Below are positions 1 to 9,561 of a stretch of 64,000 nucleotides of DNA, piece after piece. Every line of letters begins with the position of its first letter. Position 1 is the stretch's first letter. Source of the stretch: an uncultured Bacteroides sp. (GTDB lineage Bacteria; Bacteroidota; Bacteroidia; Bacteroidales; Bacteroidaceae); assembly GCA_900555635.1 (NCBI GenBank), contig USLU01000004.1:84691-148690 (forward strand). The letters are read 5' to 3'. A program made the position numbers and the translations under genes. Below the pieces are notes generated by a model. It was not told the DNA's origin. It did not search any database and saw nothing but the letters and a program-made list of their open reading frames with translations.

Positions 1-1828
1 ATCCGGAGGCGTTCTCATTAATCTCGCTTTGTGGAGAAGCGGTCGTGAAAAGTTCGTCCAAACGTTTCTCCATCCCTTCCTTACCGTTCATCAATTCCAT
101 TACACCCTCCACATCGTGTTGAACGGCGAATAAGTATTGCCAGGCATTGGCTTCGCAATAGTATCGTTTGCGGCCGTCTCCATCATATCGGAAGGGATCG
201 AAAGGTTCGGCCCAAGAACCGTCGCTCATACGAGGTCGGAAGAAACCGGTCTCTTTATCATAAATATTCTTGTAAGTCAAACTACGTTTCTTGAAGAAAT
301 CGGCATCTTCTTTCTTACCCATTTTATCGGCCATGACAAAAGCACACCAATCGTTGTAAGAGTTTTCGAGGTGTATAGAGGCCGGTTCGTGGGCTTTATC
401 GTGCGGATAGTAACCATATTGCTCTACCAACGAAAAGAAGGAGGTGTTGGCATGGTCACGAGTCAATGTCTTTTTGACAATGTCGTAAGCTCTTTCCCAG
501 TCTACGCCTTTCAGACCTTTTACATAAGCCTCGGCTATCACCGACACGGCATGATTACCGATCATGCAATAGTTATCGACTCCCCAAAGTCCCCAGATGG
601 GCAAGTAACCATAGACTTCTCCCTGCTTAACCAAAGAGTTTATGACGGCCGGCAACCGCTCTTGTTGAGTGAGTAACAGCAAGGGATGAGTGGCACGGTA
701 GGTGTCCCATAACGAGAAGTTGGAATAGTAAGCACTGCCCTTACCTATGTTATCCTGAGTAAAGTCGGGCAAAAGGATATCCCCGTTCACATCCGAAAGA
801 TCGTTGGGATGCAAATAGTTTCTATAAATAGCAGAATAAAACATCTTCTTGTACTTCTCACTTCCTTCGACCACAATCTTGGATAATTCTTCGTTCCACA
901 AAGTTGTGGCTTTACTGCGTATAGTTTCAAAAGTTTCATTATGGGTTTGTTCCGACAGGTTCTCGCGAGCATTCCGTGTACTGACGGCAGAGATTGCTAC
1001 CCTGACTTCCAACGGTTCTTCGCTGCTCTCAAAAGAGAATACACCTTGAGGAGATTTATTATCGACTCCGCAAACCCAATCCGTAGACGGATAATAGCGG
1101 CCCGCACGAAACAACCAGCTATCCGCAATAGGACGTGAGAATTTCATGCAGAAATAAATCTTCCGTAAGCGTGCCCATCCTGTTACAATCCGGTAACCTT
1201 CAATCGTATGCGGGTCGACTACTTTTAACTGGGAATCAATCAGCTTAAACGGAAGCCAGCCCCGCTTCTTGGAAAGAGAATGTCCCAAGTCAACCAGCAA
1301 TCGGGGTACCTCCGAAGAGGGATATTGATAGCGATGCAGCCCCACATTGCGTGTAGCAGTCAGTTCAACGTTTACACCATTGTCTAGAAGTACCCGGTAG
1401 TATCCTGGAGAGGCTTGCTCATGTTCGTGAGAGAAAGTGGCATACAACCTGCTCTCCTCGCCTGCTCCGAGCCTTGTTACAATAGAATCTTTCCCGCCCT
1501 TGAAAGGCAGAAGCAGTATGTCAAACAAATCAGCAATACCCGTACCACTTAGGTGGGTGTGACTGAACCCGTAAATCTGCGAATCTTTCCATTGATACCC
1601 CGAACAGGTATTCATAATATCATCCTGTGTGTCGGGGCTTAGCTGCACCATGCCGAAAGGAACAGTTGCTCCCGGAAAAGTATTCGATGGCAGTGACAGG
1701 GAATCTAAAGCTCCCGAACCGATAAATGGATCTACCCACACGGTCAAGTCTTCTTTCTGCACAGGCTGTGTTGTGCAAGAAGTGAGCAGAAGTGTACTCA
1801 GCAAGGCGCAATTCAGAACTGTTCTCAT
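1..1828 (-). CDS. GH92 family alpha-mannosidase lipoprotein, partial (C-terminus beyond the window)
   Basis: Reading leftward from the ATG at 1828, the frame stays open to the window edge (609 codons seen; the family is usually about 750 residues). The N-terminus is a lipoprotein signal ending LLLTSC, so the protein is probably membrane anchored and acts in the periplasm or on the cell surface. The segment NTFPGATVPFGMVQLSPDT, about 50 residues in, is the family's characteristic start. EANAWQYLFAVQHD near the window edge is the conserved region of the (alpha/alpha)6 domain. GH92 enzymes are calcium-dependent exo-alpha-mannosidases; the linkage cleaved cannot be read from this fragment. The start lies 30 bp after the isomerase-like gene stop, so the two are probably co-transcribed. 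Confidence 0.9.
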   Translation of the reverse strand, partial: MRTVLNCALLSTLLLTSCTTQPVQKEDLTVWVDPFIGSGALDSLSLPSNTFPGATVPFGMVQLSPDTQDDIMNTCSGYQWKDSQIYGFSHTHLSGTGIADLFDILLLPFKGGKDSIVTRLGAGEESRLYATFSHEHEQASPGYYRVLLDNGVNVELTATRNVGLHRYQYPSSEVPRLLVDLGHSLSKKRGWLPFKLIDSQLKVVDPHTIEGYRIVTGWARLRKIYFCMKFSRPIADSWLFRAGRYYPSTDWVCGVDNKSPQGVFSFESSEEPLEVRVAISAVSTRNARENLSEQTHNETFETIRSKATTLWNEELSKIVVEGSEKYKKMFYSAIYRNYLHPNDLSDVNGDILLPDFTQDNIGKGSAYYSNFSLWDTYRATHPLLLLTQQERLPAVINSLVKQGEVYGYLPIWGLWGVDNYCMIGNHAVSVIAEAYVKGLKGVDWERAYDIVKKTLTRDHANTSFFSLVEQYGYYPHDKAHEPASIHLENSYNDWCAFVMADKMGKKEDADFFKKRSLTYKNIYDKETGFFRPRMSDGSWAEPFDPFRYDGDGRKRYYCEANAWQYLFAVQHDVEGVMELMNGKEGMEKRLDELFTTASPQSEINENASG

Positions 1829-1858
1829 AAGCAACGTATTAGATTTCAAGAATAACTA

Positions 1859-3283
1859 TCAGTCAATAACCTTTATCGGTATATTCAGAAGAAAGGCTAC
1901 TTTCTCCAATTCGGACACTTTATGCCCCACTCCTACCGCACAATGATGCGAAGGGCCGGCTTTGCTCCACTTCTCCATAAACCGACGCACCCCTGAGGCA
2001 AACCGATATCGGCTATTTGTATTGCCGATGTGTAAAGTTTCGCCTTCAACCGCTTCACCTTGTGCCGCCAATAAAAATACGCCATCCACTCCTTCGCAGA
2101 CAGAAAGTAAAGTGACAGGCCCTTTTTTCACACTCATCTGAATGGACAATCCTTTGCCGGGTTTCCCGTGATAAAGAGGCAGAGGAACCAATTTAACTTT
2201 TTCCTGAGCTATCTCAAAGTGAGCCGGCCCATCATGCCCCAACAGTACAACATCATCCTGAAAGTCCATAGCATAGAACTCAGAAAAAGAACCGCCTGCA
2301 TTCAGCAACGAGAGTATCTTCATGGCTTGTGCATTTTTCACCTCACACTCTCCGGCCACCGGAATTCCGGCACCAGTCAAAAGGGTATTTCCGGCAATGA
2401 CCGAGGTGGCTATGTCTTCATAATCGTTGCCTGCATAGCCCTCGTAATAATAAGCCATCGCACCTAGTTGGTGTATGTCAACCAGTTTGTCCAGTGCCAC
2501 TGAAGTTCTGGCTGCCCGTTCCAGTTCCTCTTGCTCACAAGCGGCAATTACTTCAAACTTTTCTTGGAACTCCCCTATTTTGGTAGCCGTCTCCTCCTCT
2601 GTTACTTTGTCGCGTAAAGCTTTCAGTTCACACATTTCCAACAGCTCGACATGAGTACCAAACGTCATACTTTGTCGGGCGACATCCGTGTAAACATCGA
2701 GCATGCCGCCGTAGTAATGCCCCAGTATACCTAACCTGTTGTTGCACATTCCATTTACTACACGTGCCGCTTCTATCCATGCACCAATCTCTTTCCAGAC
2801 GTATTCTTCGGAAAGATAACCCGAAACAATGTCATACCGGATGCCTGCGCGATTAAAAACTCCTGCAAACTCGGGCACCGAACATGCTTGACAATGAGCC
2901 AACCACTCACCGGTCATTTTTCCTCTGTCGCCCATTGCATTCAAAAACTGATAATCAATAGCAGGTACCGGCTGGACGTTTAAAATTACCACCGGCTTAG
3001 CTACCTGCTGCACTAAAGGCAACACCGTAGAAGAAAGCGCATAGGTGGAAATAAACAGAAAAACCAACTCTACATCTGCCTGTTTTAAAGCAATGGCACA
3101 TGCCGCTGCTTTCTGTGGGGTATCTATCATGCCCACGTTAACCACCTCGGCATTCATTTGCTCCATTTGGGTGCCTATCTCGTGCTGATATCCCAAAAGT
3201 CGCGGAAGCAATCCTTCAAACTGAGCCCAGTATGCGTCCAGGCCAACTCCTGTCAATCCAATCTTTACCTTATTTTGTATCAT
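1859..3283 (-). CDS. L-arabinose/L-fucose isomerase family protein
   Basis: A 474-residue cytoplasmic protein without a signal peptide, close in length to bacterial L-arabinose isomerases. The C-terminal half carries the conserved acid and histidine segments of this fold: GECEVKNA, then EFYAMDFQDD followed by LLGHDGPAH, then PSHHCAVGVGH near the end. These would supply the metal-binding Glu and His residues for aldose-ketose isomerisation. The N-terminal half is divergent from classical AraA, so the sugar could be L-arabinose, D-arabinose, L-fucose or another aldose. A -7 promoter box lies 29 bp upstream of the start. The next gene downstream is a GH92 mannosidase and the gene upstream is an AraC regulator, which suggests a small sugar-responsive unit. 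Confidence 0.8.
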   Translation of the reverse strand: MIQNKVKIGLTGVGLDAYWAQFEGLLPRLLGYQHEIGTQMEQMNAEVVNVGMIDTPQKAAACAIALKQADVELVFLFISTYALSSTVLPLVQQVAKPVVILNVQPVPAIDYQFLNAMGDRGKMTGEWLAHCQACSVPEFAGVFNRAGIRYDIVSGYLSEEYVWKEIGAWIEAARVVNGMCNNRLGILGHYYGGMLDVYTDVARQSMTFGTHVELLEMCELKALRDKVTEEETATKIGEFQEKFEVIAACEQEELERAARTSVALDKLVDIHQLGAMAYYYEGYAGNDYEDIATSVIAGNTLLTGAGIPVAGECEVKNAQAMKILSLLNAGGSFSEFYAMDFQDDVVLLGHDGPAHFEIAQEKVKLVPLPLYHGKPGKGLSIQMSVKKGPVTLLSVCEGVDGVFLLAAQGEAVEGETLHIGNTNSRYRFASGVRRFMEKWSKAGPSHHCAVGVGHKVSELEKVAFLLNIPIKVID

Positions 3284-3311
3284 ATATTCTGTTCAATTAT
3301 AAATCATGTTA

Positions 3312-3319
3312 CAAAAATA
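3312..3319 (-). promoter_or_regulatory. Candidate -7 box (TATTTTTG) for the isomerase-GH92 unit
   Basis: On the minus strand this reads TATTTTTG, a perfect match to the Bacteroides -7 consensus TAnnTTTG. It would start transcription a little over 20 nt before the ATG at 3283. No convincing TTTG is seen at -33. Confidence 0.5.
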
Positions 3320-3366
3320 GGTTGTGTAAAACTAGAAGGAATATGATTATTGCCAAAAGGCTATAA

Positions 3367-4251
3367 CTATTTGATATCAATTTCCTCCCGATATTCTGTC
3401 GGAGATTTCCCTGTTTGCTTCTTAAACTGAGCCGAAAAATAGGCAGGAGTTTCAAAGTTCAGCCGGTAGGCTATCTCTTTTATCGGAATAGTGGTGGTAG
3501 TAAGCAATTCAATGGCCTTCTGAATCTTCATATTCTGGAAGTATTGCGCCGGAGCGTAATTCATTCGTTCTTTAAATAGTTTGCGGAACAAGGAGTAACC
3601 CATACCGGACTTCCTCGCAATATCCTGCATAGAAACCGGCTGGTCTATCAACTCCTGCATCAGCACACAGGCGTGTTCTATTTTGGAAGAGAAGTCGTCG
3701 CTCTTTACACTGATATTCTTATCAATGCTACACATCAACCCTATCAGATAATTGACCAATCCCCCAAGTACCCGTTGGTACAGGTCTTGTTCTTCATTGG
3801 CTACCTCTATGGCTTTCCTAAACAAAGAAACAATCTCGTTATTGATGCCCACTCTAAATACGGGTTTCTCTTTGGAACAATACTCACTAATCATCCAACT
3901 CTCGATATCGGCTCCGTTAAAGCCGATCCAATATTGATTCCATCCCGTCTTATAGTTGGGGTAATAAGTGTGCCACTCCCCGGGAAAGAGTACAAACATC
4001 ATTCCCCGTTTAATAGAAAAGGTTCCACCGCTTCTGGTTTCCAGTACCCCCTCGCCCTCAATGATATACACCAATTGAAATTCTTTCAGGATACGGCCCT
4101 TTTCGGGATTAAAGTAATATCCCTCAGAGTGGTTTAAAGTAGGATATCGGCTATTGGATGAGATCTCTTCAAAACCGACAGATGATATAAAGAGATTCCT
4201 GCCTGCCTTATGATCGTTATTCACAAAGTATTTAATAGAAGTACGTTCCAT
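3367..4251 (-). CDS. AraC family transcriptional regulator with cupin-type sensor domain
   Basis: A cytoplasmic regulator of 294 residues. The N-terminal half is a cupin-like AraC ligand-binding domain (LVYIIEGEGVLETRSGG, then a PGEWHTYYPNY segment). The last 100 residues hold two helix-turn-helix motifs, the first around MQDIARKSGMGYSLFRKLF and the second around IKEIAYRLNFETPAYFSAQF. The open frame extends 25 codons further upstream, but I chose the ATG at 4251. A good -7 box (TACTTTTG, 4304-4311) lies inside that extension, and the extension does not resemble family members. The protein probably activates neighbouring sugar genes (the isomerase and GH92, or PUL 1) in response to a bound sugar; the ligand is unknown. 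Confidence 0.9.
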   Translation of the reverse strand: MERTSIKYFVNNDHKAGRNLFISSVGFEEISSNSRYPTLNHSEGYYFNPEKGRILKEFQLVYIIEGEGVLETRSGGTFSIKRGMMFVLFPGEWHTYYPNYKTGWNQYWIGFNGADIESWMISEYCSKEKPVFRVGINNEIVSLFRKAIEVANEEQDLYQRVLGGLVNYLIGLMCSIDKNISVKSDDFSSKIEHACVLMQELIDQPVSMQDIARKSGMGYSLFRKLFKERMNYAPAQYFQNMKIQKAIELLTTTTIPIKEIAYRLNFETPAYFSAQFKKQTGKSPTEYREEIDIK

Positions 4252-4303
4252 AATATGTAGTTTTTCAAAGTCAAGACTAAACCAGATGACATAAAAATGC
4301 GAC

Positions 4304-4311
4304 CAAAAGTA
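4304..4311 (-). promoter_or_regulatory. Candidate -7 box (TACTTTTG) for the AraC gene
   Basis: The minus strand reads TACTTTTG, matching TAnnTTTG, about 50 bp before the chosen AraC start at 4251. Its position argues against the longer open frame being the true gene start. Confidence 0.5.
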
Positions 4312-4387
4312 GGAAAAATCATCCATATTGCGAATCCGTAGCGAGATTTAACGCTTGCTAAATTCGCATTGTATAGTTTTATGAACC

Positions 4388-4428
4388 AAAGAGGGGCTAT
4401 TCCCAATTACTGGAAATATCCCCTCTTT
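4388..4428 (-). terminator. Hairpin after the PUL 1 susD gene
   Basis: The arms AAAGAGGGG and CCCCTCTTT enclose further pairing, about 25 bp downstream of the SusD stop at 4455. The T-run is weak on the minus strand, so it may be a terminator or an mRNA-stabilising stem. Confidence 0.6.
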
Positions 4429-4454
4429 CTACAATCATGTAATTGATAAGGAAG

Positions 4455-5972
4455 CTACAATTCCGGATTCCAAATACTTTCCCGATAAGGTATGGGGAAA
4501 GTAAGGCGGGCTGCGGTAACATTGTATGCGGCAGCAGGCAGATACTCATACAGCCTCTTCATCTCAACACCGTGGGCATTCATTACTTCTACAGCCTGAC
4601 CGGTACGCACCAAATCGTGCCAGCGATGATTCTCGAATGCAAGTTCTACCCTACGCTCATGGGCTATCAGTGAACGAAGCGCAGCTTGGTCGCTGACATC
4701 AGAAGTAGACAAGCCTGCACGGGTTCTCACCTCTTTTAAATAACCCAACGCTTTACCTGCATCTCGTTTGGTAGATGATTCATTATAACACTCTGCCAGC
4801 ATCAACAATACATCTGCATATCGAAATACAGGCCAATCGTCGCCACACTGATTAAGCACCGCATGCGGATTCATATACTTTGCACACATATAACGGTAAG
4901 CAACTCCTTCTTGTGGCTGATAGTTCAAAGGAGAGACTACTCTCTCGCTAACAAAATCATCGTCCTTAATGCTTCCTTCAACCACCTTGACGGAAGCCTC
5001 AAAACGTTTGTCGCCTGATTCATAGCTTCTCAACAAGTCGGGTGTGGGTACATTCAGACCGCCATGCTTGATATTCTCCGATTTATCAAGACCCAGGATA
5101 GCTACATGGTTTGTAGATTTGGGCAGCATACGATACAGATAATCGGAATGGTGTCCTTCGGGTCCCTCTTTGAACTGTACTTCAAAGATAGATTCCTTGC
5201 TGTTTTTATTGCCAGTCTTAAATACGTCGGCATATTCCGTCAAAAGTCCATAGCCTTCTTTGGTCACCTCTTCCAGCAAAGGGATAGCTGCATCATATTT
5301 CTTCTGATAAAGATAAACGGATGCCAACAGTGTTTCGGCCGCTCCCTTAGTAGCTCTTCCCGACTGTGGAAAGCCACTCACTTTAGGAAGAACCGCAACC
5401 GCATTTATCAAATCGTCTTCAATGGCAGCAAATATCTCGGTGACGGGAGATTTTCCTTTAGCAGCCTCGGCTGCCGAAGTAACTTCCTTTAAGTGCAAAG
5501 GTACTTCACCGAAAAAGCGAACCAAGTTATAATAATAAAGTGCACGCAAGAAACGTGCCTCACTCAGAATTTGTGTTCTCGCACCTTCGGGAATACCATT
5601 GTGCATTCGTGAGATTATGACATTGGTCTTTGATACTCCATTGAAAGCATCATTAAACAACCCGTTGGAGTAGTTATTGAGATCACCATCCATAAAGTTG
5701 CAGATATCCTGCCGGTGTCCCGGCTCATCACCACCGAATTTGGGATAATATTCGTAATGCGTATTATCCGAACGCATTTCGCCACATATAAAATTATTCC
5801 AACCATAAACGGCACGCAACGGTTGATAGGCTCCTACAACAAGGTTCTCAAAATCGGCTTGAGTCTTGAAGTAGTTATTGGAACTGGGCTCATGTTCCTT
5901 GGGCAAATCAAGGAAACTATCACAAGAAGCCAACAGACTGGCAGAGAGTAAAAGGAGAACTATTTTTTTCAT
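4455..5972 (-). CDS. SusD family outer-membrane glycan-binding lipoprotein (PUL 1)
   Basis: A 505-residue surface lipoprotein that captures glycan and caps the partner SusC transporter. The chosen start, MKKIVLLLLSASLLASC, gives a clean lipoprotein signal with the lipidated Cys at about residue 17; an ATG three codons earlier is less likely. The mature N-terminus, CDSFLDLPKEHEPSSNNYF, is typical of RagB/SusD. The C-terminal region ELAFENHRWHDLVRTGQA is the conserved SusD motif, and LTFPIPYRESIWNPEL is the usual family ending. It lies 21 bp downstream of its susC, so the pair is co-transcribed. The ligand cannot be deduced from the sequence. Confidence 0.95.
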   Translation of the reverse strand: MKKIVLLLLSASLLASCDSFLDLPKEHEPSSNNYFKTQADFENLVVGAYQPLRAVYGWNNFICGEMRSDNTHYEYYPKFGGDEPGHRQDICNFMDGDLNNYSNGLFNDAFNGVSKTNVIISRMHNGIPEGARTQILSEARFLRALYYYNLVRFFGEVPLHLKEVTSAAEAAKGKSPVTEIFAAIEDDLINAVAVLPKVSGFPQSGRATKGAAETLLASVYLYQKKYDAAIPLLEEVTKEGYGLLTEYADVFKTGNKNSKESIFEVQFKEGPEGHHSDYLYRMLPKSTNHVAILGLDKSENIKHGGLNVPTPDLLRSYESGDKRFEASVKVVEGSIKDDDFVSERVVSPLNYQPQEGVAYRYMCAKYMNPHAVLNQCGDDWPVFRYADVLLMLAECYNESSTKRDAGKALGYLKEVRTRAGLSTSDVSDQAALRSLIAHERRVELAFENHRWHDLVRTGQAVEVMNAHGVEMKRLYEYLPAAAYNVTAARLTFPIPYRESIWNPEL

Positions 5973-5993
5973 GATATACATTCGTTTAGTAAA

Positions 5994-8900
5994 TTAGAAC
6001 TTGATGTTAACCCCTAATGAGTAAGTGCGTGGAATGGGGTATGAATTATCGTCGATACCACCATAACGTGCACTCGTACCATTGGCACTCGATTCCGGGT
6101 TAGGGCCGGGATAACTGGTAATATATCCCAGGTTCTGGAAACTAGCATAGACGCGAATCTGTTCCAACCAACCCATCTTGGGGAAAGTATATCCGATCGT
6201 GAGGTTCTTGAAAGCCAAGTACGAACCGTCATACACCATCAACGAACTTCTATCACGAGCCAGATAAGTTACTCCGGCATTACCTGCCGCACGGGGTATT
6301 CTTCCATTGCCCGGGTTCTCTTCCGAACGCCAGCAGTCCAGCAACTCTCTACTCATATTGAACGAACCGTCCAGGTTATGGGAATATTCCATAGAACGAA
6401 TCACCAAATCACCTCCGATAGAACCCGAAATGGTCAATCCTAAATCAAAGTTCTTATATTTGAATGTATTAGTCATACCAAACATCATATCAGGAAGCGG
6501 GTCGCCAATCATCGTACGGTCTTCGCGAGTAATAATTCCATCGGGCTTCCCATCAGGACCACTTATATCTTTCATTCTGGGAGAACCTACCACCGATTTT
6601 CTGGAAGCATCGGAATCGGCATATACAGGGCCTTTGGCTAGTTCTTCTTCGTTCATAAAGACACCATCGTACACATAGCCATACAAGAAGCCGAGTGGCT
6701 TACCTACCTCTGTACGGTTCCACGAGCCACCGTAATCACCATCGCCACCCAAGTGGTCGGTTCCTTCACCCAGCGAGAGAACTTTATTTTTGCTGAATGA
6801 CAGGTTCAGGTTGGTAGACCATTTGAATGCTCCCACCAAGTTGCGGGTTTCAATATCCACATCGGCACCCCAGAAGCGCACCTTTCCTACATTGGTCTGA
6901 ATAGAACCATATCCGCTGGAATAAGGCAAAGTCATCTGATACAACATATCACTGGTTGTCTTCCGCCAGTAGTCGGTCTGCACATAAATGCGGTCATTAA
7001 ACAAACCGAAGTCAATACCGAAATCCAATTGCTTAGTGATTTCCCATCCCAGCAGTTTATTTTCAAGTCCCGACAGATAAGTACCGCTTTGAATACCACC
7101 GTTGAATACATAGTTAATGTTAGCTACATTGGCTGCATAAGTATAGTCGCCAATGTTATTATTACCAGTCAGACCGTAGCTGACACGCAACTTCAGGTAG
7201 TTCAGCACATTCGATGCCTTCTTCATGAAACTCTCTTCCGACACAATCCACCCGGCAGATAACGAGGGGAACAAACCCCAACGGTTATCGGCTCCGAAGC
7301 GTGAGCAACCGTCTTCGCGCAAGGCTACCTGCAACAAGTATTTTTCTTTGTAATTGTAGTTGGCACGCGCCAGGAAAGAGGCCATTGCCCAGGCTGTAGG
7401 GGTATTTGAACCACTCATCTTCGTAATCTCGGCTTGATTGAGCCAAGGATAATCATCGGCAAAGTTCTCACCATAAAGACCCGAGCCTTCCCAACGGTAC
7501 TTCTGTGCCGAAAAACCGCCTAACAGATCGAAGTTATGCTCTCCAATCTTACCGTTATAGGTCAGTGTATGTTCTGTAACCCAAGAACTCTGGAATCCGG
7601 TCTGGTAGGTTCCGGTCGATTTGGTTCCCACTGCATTAATCTCGCCCGATGCTTCGATAGGTTTATAAATTCTATGATTAGACGACTCTGCATCGATACT
7701 GAAAGTAGACTTCCATGTCAGCCCTTTCCAAACATCTACTTCCAGAAAAGCATTACCTAAGATGCGGGTTCCTTTATAAACGTTTGTTTGTCTGGTCAAC
7801 ATCAGGTAGGGATTAGGTTGTTTCAGTGAGCCAACGGCAGAAAGTACCTCGGGCATAGAGCCATCGGCATTATAAAAGGGGATAATGGGAGGTGCATAAA
7901 GTGCACAAGCGATGGTGCTCCAGCCTCCATCTGTATTCTGATTTTCGTGTTTGCGGTAAGAGGGAGCCAGGTTTACTCCCAAGCGAATCTTCTCTGTCGG
8001 AGTGTAAAGTGTATTGACGCGGAAATTAAAACGTTCGTAACCTGTATTGATTAACATACCTTCTTGGTTTGCGTAGGAGGCTACTACGGTAGATTTCAAT
8101 TTATCATTGCCCGAACTGATTGTTACGCCATAGTTCTGTATCAAAGCATCGCGCGTAATCTTATCAAACCAGTTGGTGCCTTCGCCATATTGTTCCGGAT
8201 TACGATATACTGCCGGAACTTCGGACTTACCGGTCTGCGGATCTTTCCAGCCGGTATATTTAATCATATCTTCATAATAGTTCTTCTTCCATTGAGCATA
8301 CTCCGTACCATTCATCATATCGGGCAGACGGCTCTCATTAATAGTTTGCAAACCTACATTTGCCGAAAACTCAACGGACGTTTTACCCTTCTGTGCTTTT
8401 TTTGTGGTAATAAGAATCACACCATTTGCGGCTCTCGAACCATAAAGCGAACTAGCCGAAGCATCTTTCAATACCGAAAAAGATTCGATTTCATCGGGAC
8501 TGATGTTGCTGATTTCCGTTGTAATGGGCATACCATCCACTACAAACAAGGGGGTGTTACCGGAGTTCAACGAACCGGCTCCGCGAATACGGAAAGACAT
8601 ACCTTCGCCGGGCTTTCCCGAAGATTGGTAAATCTGTACGCCCGATACCTTTCCCTGCAATCCTTGGGCAAACTGGGTTACCGGCAATCCTTTGGTTTCT
8701 TCAGCCTTCACACTGGTCACGGCTCCGGTCATCGTTCTTTTCTTCTGGGTACCAAAGCTGACTACCACGACCTCATCAAGTCCTACACTGTTCTCCTTCA
8801 AGGCAACAGTAATCTGCCGTTGATTGCCAACAGTTATCACCTGTGTTTCGAAACCAATAAACGAGAATTCCAAGATCGATTTAGGACTATTGACTACAAT

Positions 8901-9080
8901 TTCGTACTTGCCATCCACATCGGAGATGACTCCATTTGTCGTACCTTTCTCCATCACATTGACAGCTGGTAAAGGCTCTCCCAGATTGTCTCTGGTGAAA
9001 CCAGAAATCTTGATTTGTGCATAAGCACCAACCAACGCCAATAAGAGAAGGCACGAGGTTAACAAAAATCTCTTTTTCAT
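5994..9080 (-). CDS. SusC family TonB-dependent outer-membrane transporter (PUL 1)
   Basis: A transporter of 1028 residues that imports oligosaccharides across the outer membrane using TonB energy. The start MKKRFLLTSCLLLLALVGAYA was chosen over an ATG 11 codons upstream because it gives a proper signal peptide. The domains in order are: a carboxypeptidase-regulatory-like domain (about residues 22-95, with GVISDVDGKYEI), the TonB-box region DEVVVVSFGTQKKRTMTGAV, the plug (GKVSGVQIYQSSGKPGEG, then GNTPLFVVDGMPI), and a long beta-barrel ending SLGVNIKF. It precedes its susD and lies downstream of an HTCS gene that probably controls it. Confidence 0.95.
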   Translation of the reverse strand: MKKRFLLTSCLLLLALVGAYAQIKISGFTRDNLGEPLPAVNVMEKGTTNGVISDVDGKYEIVVNSPKSILEFSFIGFETQVITVGNQRQITVALKENSVGLDEVVVVSFGTQKKRTMTGAVTSVKAEETKGLPVTQFAQGLQGKVSGVQIYQSSGKPGEGMSFRIRGAGSLNSGNTPLFVVDGMPITTEISNISPDEIESFSVLKDASASSLYGSRAANGVILITTKKAQKGKTSVEFSANVGLQTINESRLPDMMNGTEYAQWKKNYYEDMIKYTGWKDPQTGKSEVPAVYRNPEQYGEGTNWFDKITRDALIQNYGVTISSGNDKLKSTVVASYANQEGMLINTGYERFNFRVNTLYTPTEKIRLGVNLAPSYRKHENQNTDGGWSTIACALYAPPIIPFYNADGSMPEVLSAVGSLKQPNPYLMLTRQTNVYKGTRILGNAFLEVDVWKGLTWKSTFSIDAESSNHRIYKPIEASGEINAVGTKSTGTYQTGFQSSWVTEHTLTYNGKIGEHNFDLLGGFSAQKYRWEGSGLYGENFADDYPWLNQAEITKMSGSNTPTAWAMASFLARANYNYKEKYLLQVALREDGCSRFGADNRWGLFPSLSAGWIVSEESFMKKASNVLNYLKLRVSYGLTGNNNIGDYTYAANVANINYVFNGGIQSGTYLSGLENKLLGWEITKQLDFGIDFGLFNDRIYVQTDYWRKTTSDMLYQMTLPYSSGYGSIQTNVGKVRFWGADVDIETRNLVGAFKWSTNLNLSFSKNKVLSLGEGTDHLGGDGDYGGSWNRTEVGKPLGFLYGYVYDGVFMNEEELAKGPVYADSDASRKSVVGSPRMKDISGPDGKPDGIITREDRTMIGDPLPDMMFGMTNTFKYKNFDLGLTISGSIGGDLVIRSMEYSHNLDGSFNMSRELLDCWRSEENPGNGRIPRAAGNAGVTYLARDRSSLMVYDGSYLAFKNLTIGYTFPKMGWLEQIRVYASFQNLGYITSYPGPNPESSANGTSARYGGIDDNSYPIPRTYSLGVNIKF

Positions 9081-9115
9081 AATATACGTATTAATGGGGT
9101 TATTTTTATCCAAGG

Positions 9116-9123
9116 CAAAAATA
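9116..9123 (-). promoter_or_regulatory. Candidate -7 box (TATTTTTG) for PUL 1 susC
   Basis: The minus strand reads TATTTTTG, 35 bp before the susC ATG at 9080, matching TAnnTTTG. A TTTG further upstream is not at the ideal -33 spacing, as is common for activator-dependent promoters. Confidence 0.45.
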
Positions 9124-9561
9124 GAGCAAATAGGAAAGAGACTATTTTAATATATGACATTTGAGATATGAAAAGTGATATATAGAAAACCCTTCTACCC
9201 GTTGGTGGGATTTGTTCATTACCATGCGGAAATAGACCAGATTAAGAGTTATTGATTATTTGTGCGTGGCACTGATGTACTAATTATAGTGCGCTGATAA
9301 TCAATCGTATTGCACTGTACATCTTTTTATTTAAAGTACAGTGTTACTGTATTAAGGATAAAGTAGTACTGTACTACTGATAAAGTATTACTGTACTACT
9401 GATAAAGCGACACTGTACTTATAGATAAAGTAACACTGTATCCATAATAAAGTAATACTGTACATTCAGCAAAGTGGTTGTACAGTGTTTATAAACTGAT
9501 AATTAATAGGTTGAGTTTCTTTGTATACATTGAGTAGTATTTGGCTCAACTTTACAAAAGC
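9124..9561. other. Intergenic regulatory region between HTCS and susC, containing a 22-bp repeat array
   Basis: About 440 bp without a gene. The first 190 bp upstream of susC show no clear structure. The distal part holds the tandem degenerate repeat listed separately (9333-9492). As the 5' region of the PUL 1 susC operon, it would be expected to hold the HTCS binding site. Confidence 0.6.
9333..9492. repeat. Seven-unit degenerate tandem repeat, period 22 bp
   Basis: AAAG-starting units begin at 9333, 9360, 9382, 9404, 9427, 9449 and 9471, so the spacing is 27, 22, 22, 23, 22 and 22 bp. The consensus is roughly AAAGTANTACTGTAC followed by a variable tail ending GAT. Cores are partly palindromic, for example GTAGTAC-T-GTACTAC. 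The first and last units carry the core inverted (GTACAGTG). It is not a CRISPR array because there is no constant repeat separated by unique spacers. Confidence 0.8.

Noticed and set aside
4252..4326. N-terminal extension of the AraC regulator
   Set aside because: The extra 25 codons overlap a good -7 box and do not resemble AraC family starts.
8064..8972. A 302-codon plus-strand open frame opposite PUL 1 susC
   Set aside because: It lies wholly antisense to a well-supported SusC gene, has no family motif, and similar antisense frames occur opposite other long genes here.
9333..9492. Possible CRISPR array
   Set aside because: Units are degenerate, the period is only 22 bp, there are no distinct spacers, and no cas genes are present in the window.
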